The translations under genes were made by a program, and so were the position numbers. A stretch of 64,000 nucleotides of DNA from Egbenema bharatensis (GTDB lineage: Bacteria; Cyanobacteriota; Cyanobacteriia; Elainellales; Elainellaceae), in assembly GCF_048077055.1 (NCBI RefSeq), contig NZ_CP182236.1:4526001-4590000 (forward strand), in the 5' to 3' direction. Shown piece by piece: positions 61,209-64,000 of this stretch. The notes beneath the pieces were generated by a model, which saw only the letters and a program-made list of their open reading frames with translations, had not been told where the DNA came from and did not search any database. Every line of letters starts with the position of its first letter. The stretch's first letter is position 1.

Positions 61209-62891
61209 ATGGCTTCATTCAACAACCTGAATAGCGTACTCAGTCAACTGGGTGATGCTTTAAACACGATCGCCGCTCAGGATGACGCAACCCTGCGGCA
61301 GCGGATCAATCAAGTCGTTTCAGACTTACAAGCCGGGCGACTCGATGCGATCGACAAAATTCTGTCCTCGCTTCAGCCCACCCCAAAAGCCCCTGACCCT
61401 ACCACAGCCAAATTTGTCGGACTCACAGCCGACAACCGTCTGGCATTCTTCAATCCTGATGATTTGAGCAATACGACAACCGTTTGCATCATGGGGTTAC
61501 AGCCGGGAGAAACACTGTTGGGAGTAGACTTTCGCCCAAATACTGGAGAATTGTTTGCCCTCGGCAGCAGCAATCGGCTGTACACAATCGATCCAGAAAC
61601 GGGAACCGCCACTTCAGTGGGAACTGAACCCTTTGCGATCGCCCTGGAAGGGACAAATTTTGGGTTTGACTTTAATCCCACCGTCGATCGAATTCGGGTG
61701 GTCAGCGATGCCGGACAAAACCTGCGGCTCAACCCGGACACCGGAGCAGTCGTCGATGCCGACCCCACGATGGAGGGGATTCAGCCTGACGGTGCGCTGA
61801 ATGGCGATACGGATTCAATTATTGCCACGGCCTACACCAACAGTTTCACTGGAACAACGGCAACCACTCAGTATGGGATCGATGCGGTTACCAATCAGCT
61901 CTTTATCCAGGCTCCGCCTAACGATGGGACTCAAACGATCGTCGGTGATTTGGGCGTTGACTTTGATGCGGGTGCAGGATTTGACATTCTGTTTTTAGAA
62001 GATCAAAACCTGGGCTTTGCCACCTCCGGCTCCTCCTTATTTTCGATCGACCTGGAAACAGGAGCTGCTACCCTGGTGGGTGAAGTCAAAGCGGGCGGTC
62101 AGTCCCTTGAGCTAGTTGGCTTTGCTGGACGTAGCCCGATCGTGAAGCCTGATCCAGAAACGGCAGAATTTATTGGTTTGAGCGATGCCAACGCGCTGGT
62201 ATTCTTCAATTCCAATGCCTTAAATAATGTGACTCAGGTTGAAGTAACGGGACTGCAACCCCATGAAACATTACTGGGGATCGATATTCGTCCTGAAACG
62301 GGGGAACTGTTTGCCCTGGGCAACGATCGGCTGTACACGATCGATCGGCTTACGGGAGTTGCAACTCAGGTGGGAATGGAATCCTTTGCGGCACCGTTGG
62401 CAGGAACAAACTTTGGGTTTGACTTTAATCCCACCGTCGATCGAATTCGAGTGGTCAACGATGCCGGACAAAACCTGCGGCTCAACCCGGACACCGGAGC
62501 GATCGTCGATGCTGATCCCTTAACCGGGGGAATTCAGTTCGATGGCAACTTGAATGGTGATACGGATTCAATCATCGCCACAGCCTACACCAACAGCTTC
62601 GCTGGCTCCACCATGACCACCCAGTACGGTATTGATGCCCTGACCAACCGCCTCTTCATCCAGGCTCCCCCCAACGATGGCACCCAGAATTTTGTTGGAG
62701 AACTGGGCTTTGATTTTGATGCCGGGGCAGGGTTCGACATCGTATTCCGCGAAGGCATGAACCTGGGCTTTGCCACCTCAAATTCTTCCCTGTTCTCGAT
62801 CGATCTGGACTCTGGGGCTGCCACGCTGATCGGTGAAGTCAGAGATGGTGCAACGTCGATTAATCTGGCTGGATTTACCGCAGCTATGTAG
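61209..62891 (+). CDS. Tandem DUF4394 protein
   Basis: A 560-aa protein with a short helical N-terminus (~60 residues) and two DUF4394 domains (~68–305 and ~315–560). Each repeats FVGLTADNRLAFFNPDDL, LQPGETLLGVDFRPNTGELFALGS, LYTIDPETG, FGFDFNPTVDRIRVVSDAGQNLRLNPDTG and GFDILFLEDQNLGFAT, a beta-propeller-like pattern. The two halves share a nearly identical 95-base DNA segment. It lacks a classical signal peptide, as some type-I-secreted or loosely exported cyanobacterial proteins do. Function unknown. Confidence 0.87.
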   Translation: MASFNNLNSVLSQLGDALNTIAAQDDATLRQRINQVVSDLQAGRLDAIDKILSSLQPTPKAPDPTTAKFVGLTADNRLAFFNPDDLSNTTTVCIMGLQPGETLLGVDFRPNTGELFALGSSNRLYTIDPETGTATSVGTEPFAIALEGTNFGFDFNPTVDRIRVVSDAGQNLRLNPDTGAVVDADPTMEGIQPDGALNGDTDSIIATAYTNSFTGTTATTQYGIDAVTNQLFIQAPPNDGTQTIVGDLGVDFDAGAGFDILFLEDQNLGFATSGSSLFSIDLETGAATLVGEVKAGGQSLELVGFAGRSPIVKPDPETAEFIGLSDANALVFFNSNALNNVTQVEVTGLQPHETLLGIDIRPETGELFALGNDRLYTIDRLTGVATQVGMESFAAPLAGTNFGFDFNPTVDRIRVVNDAGQNLRLNPDTGAIVDADPLTGGIQFDGNLNGDTDSIIATAYTNSFAGSTMTTQYGIDALTNRLFIQAPPNDGTQNFVGELGFDFDAGAGFDIVFREGMNLGFATSNSSLFSIDLDSGAATLIGEVRDGATSINLAGFTAAM

Positions 62892-63194
62892 GGGAAAGGA
62901 GGTCGTAGGGTAGGCATCTTGCCTGCCCCGTTTGGATTTGTACCGTCTGCTATGGGGGCGTATTGCTGTGCGCCCCTACGAGATACACTATTTTTCGCAT
63001 ATCTCTTCCGACGGATTCCTTAATATTCCTGTCACCATCACAAGTTCCTCAAATTTTTCCTCTACAACAAAGTTAGAAGGTAGTGAGTGCAGAACGATCG
63101 AAAACGTCGTTCATTCGCTTCACAGTGCAGATCACACTAAAGCGCATTTCAACCTTCTCTCTCTTCTCACCTTCCCCTCAATTAGGTGAACGCC
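62892..63194. other. Gap with a half palindrome
   Basis: Immediately after the DUF4394 stop is GTAGGCATCTTGCCTGCCCC, a degenerate half of the GGGCGGGCA family, then a short CGCACAGCAATACGCCCC-like element (complement of GGGGCGTATTGCTGTGCG). No gene is visible. Confidence 0.55.
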
Positions 63195-64000
63195 ATGCGA
63201 AAAATAGCTTTATCACCGTGGCAGATTTCAGAAACGGACTTTCCGGCTCAGGGTACTCCAACCGAGCAACTTCAGTTTCTATTGCAGTACGCAGTCCTGG
63301 CCCCTTCCAGCCACAATACGCAGCCCTGGTTATTTAAGCTTCAAAACGAACAGGTGCAACTCTACGCCGATCGCAGTCGCGCTTTGCCGATCGTTGACCC
63401 CCAGGACAGAGCATTAATTATTAGTTGTGGTGCAGCATTATTTAATTTGTGCCTTGCCATCCGCCAGTTTGGTTATACCGACATCGTTAAGCTGTTTCCA
63501 GATGCCAGTCAGGCTGATTTACTAGCCCAAGTTCAGCTAGGGGAACCGTATCATGCCACTGCCACTGAGCAAGCTTTATTCAGGGCCATTCCCCATCGCC
63601 ATACCCATCGCCCCCAGTTTCTCAATCAAGCCCTCTCGCCAGATTTTTTGATAACCCTACAATCAGCCGCGATCGCAGAACATACCTGGTTGGAATTCAT
63701 TTCCCAGGCAAACCGAGAGGCGGTGGCTGACTTAATTGCTGAGGGCGATCGTCGTCAAATGAAGAATCCCCAATTTCGCCGGGAACTATCCGACTGGATT
63801 CATCCCAACCGCAGTCCGCACCGGGATGGCATGCCAGGCTATGCCCACGGGTTTAGCGATTGGTTGTCCTACGCTGGCCCGTTTGTGATTCAACACTTTG
63901 ATTTGAGCCATCCTCAAGCGAAAAAAGATAGACAACTCGCCCAGCAAGCTCCTGCTCTAGCAGTCTTGGGAACAGCAGCGGATCGTCCAGAGGATTGGAT
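63195..64000 (+). CDS. Acg-family nitroreductase-like flavoprotein (3' end outside window)
   Basis: ATG 63195 opens a frame that runs without a stop to the window edge (268 codons seen). It reads LLQYAVLAPSSHNTQPWLFKL, the first FMN-contact block of the nitroreductase fold, then VQLYADRSRALPIVDPQDRALIISCGAALFNLCLAIRQFGY and FRAIPHRHTHR, the pattern of the Acg type (resembling mycobacterial Acg/Rv2032). Acg-type proteins lack part of the usual FMN-binding pair and may sequester flavin. Nothing is known about this copy. The missing end should add about 60–70 residues. Confidence 0.88.
   Translation, partial: MRKIALSPWQISETDFPAQGTPTEQLQFLLQYAVLAPSSHNTQPWLFKLQNEQVQLYADRSRALPIVDPQDRALIISCGAALFNLCLAIRQFGYTDIVKLFPDASQADLLAQVQLGEPYHATATEQALFRAIPHRHTHRPQFLNQALSPDFLITLQSAAIAEHTWLEFISQANREAVADLIAEGDRRQMKNPQFRRELSDWIHPNRSPHRDGMPGYAHGFSDWLSYAGPFVIQHFDLSHPQAKKDRQLAQQAPALAVLGTAADRPEDW

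Overview
The window comes from a cyanobacterial chromosome, most likely a filamentous Leptolyngbya-like lineage. The evidence is the very high density of HIP1-type GCGATCGC/CGATCG octamers, cyanobacteria-specific families (DUF1400 hydrolase, DUF3352, a Ser/Thr kinase–AAA–GAF–PAS–histidine kinase hybrid), a cyanophycinase, heptameric short tandem repeats (STRRs) and dispersed palindromic intergenic repeats. GC content looks close to 52%. No rRNA, CRISPR array or prophage is visible. There is one tRNA, tRNA-Lys(CTT).

Layout. 0–4 kb: the end of a glycan cluster (partial glycan protein, GT4 glycosyltransferase) and a type I phosphodiesterase. 4–11 kb: cyanophycinase, small unknowns, a Uma2 nuclease, Tex, and a LuxR/DJ-1 divergent pair. 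11–18.6 kb: a DNA-binding-like protein, a histidine phosphatase, a membrane protein, ispF, an SH3 protein, a PHP phosphoesterase and an LCP wall protein. 19–20.5 kb: a vapBC-like pair whose antitoxin carries HEAT repeats. 20.7–24.3 kb: recJ with a ~555-residue C-terminal extension ending in a HEPN-like motif. 24.3–29.5 kb: a minus-strand operon of two permeases, an ATPase and a YnjB-like binding lipoprotein, followed by a radical SAM protein. 30–31 kb: tRNA-Lys, gene relics and a UPF0175/DUF3368 toxin–antitoxin pair with a stop codon in the toxin. 31–41.7 kb: housekeeping and hypothetical genes (APH kinase, ArsR, DUF1400, ychF, marC, pentapeptide protein, DUF3352). 41.9–43.1 kb: a complete ISH3-like IS. 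43.4–48.3 kb: mutL carrying heptamer repeats inside its frame, pmbA/tldE, a TPR protein and argB. 48.5–50.3 kb: an IS630 inserted precisely into a small membrane-protein gene. 51–64 kb: the giant kinase, a beta-lactamase-like membrane hydrolase, an SGNH esterase with RTX repeats, a tandem DUF4394 protein and an Acg-type nitroreductase cut by the window edge.

Two cross-cutting patterns stand out. First, seven genes, including the essential ispF, are each broken by single-base losses. All ten losses I can place are deletions and about nine lie in or within a few bases of a GGCC site. This looks like a systematic sequencing artefact, possibly a shadow of GGCC methylation, rather than gene decay; the genes are described here as they would read when repaired. 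Second, the intergenic space is colonised by several palindromic repeat families, some nested inside each other, and by heptamer STRRs that also enter the mutL frame and directly abut the recJ start.
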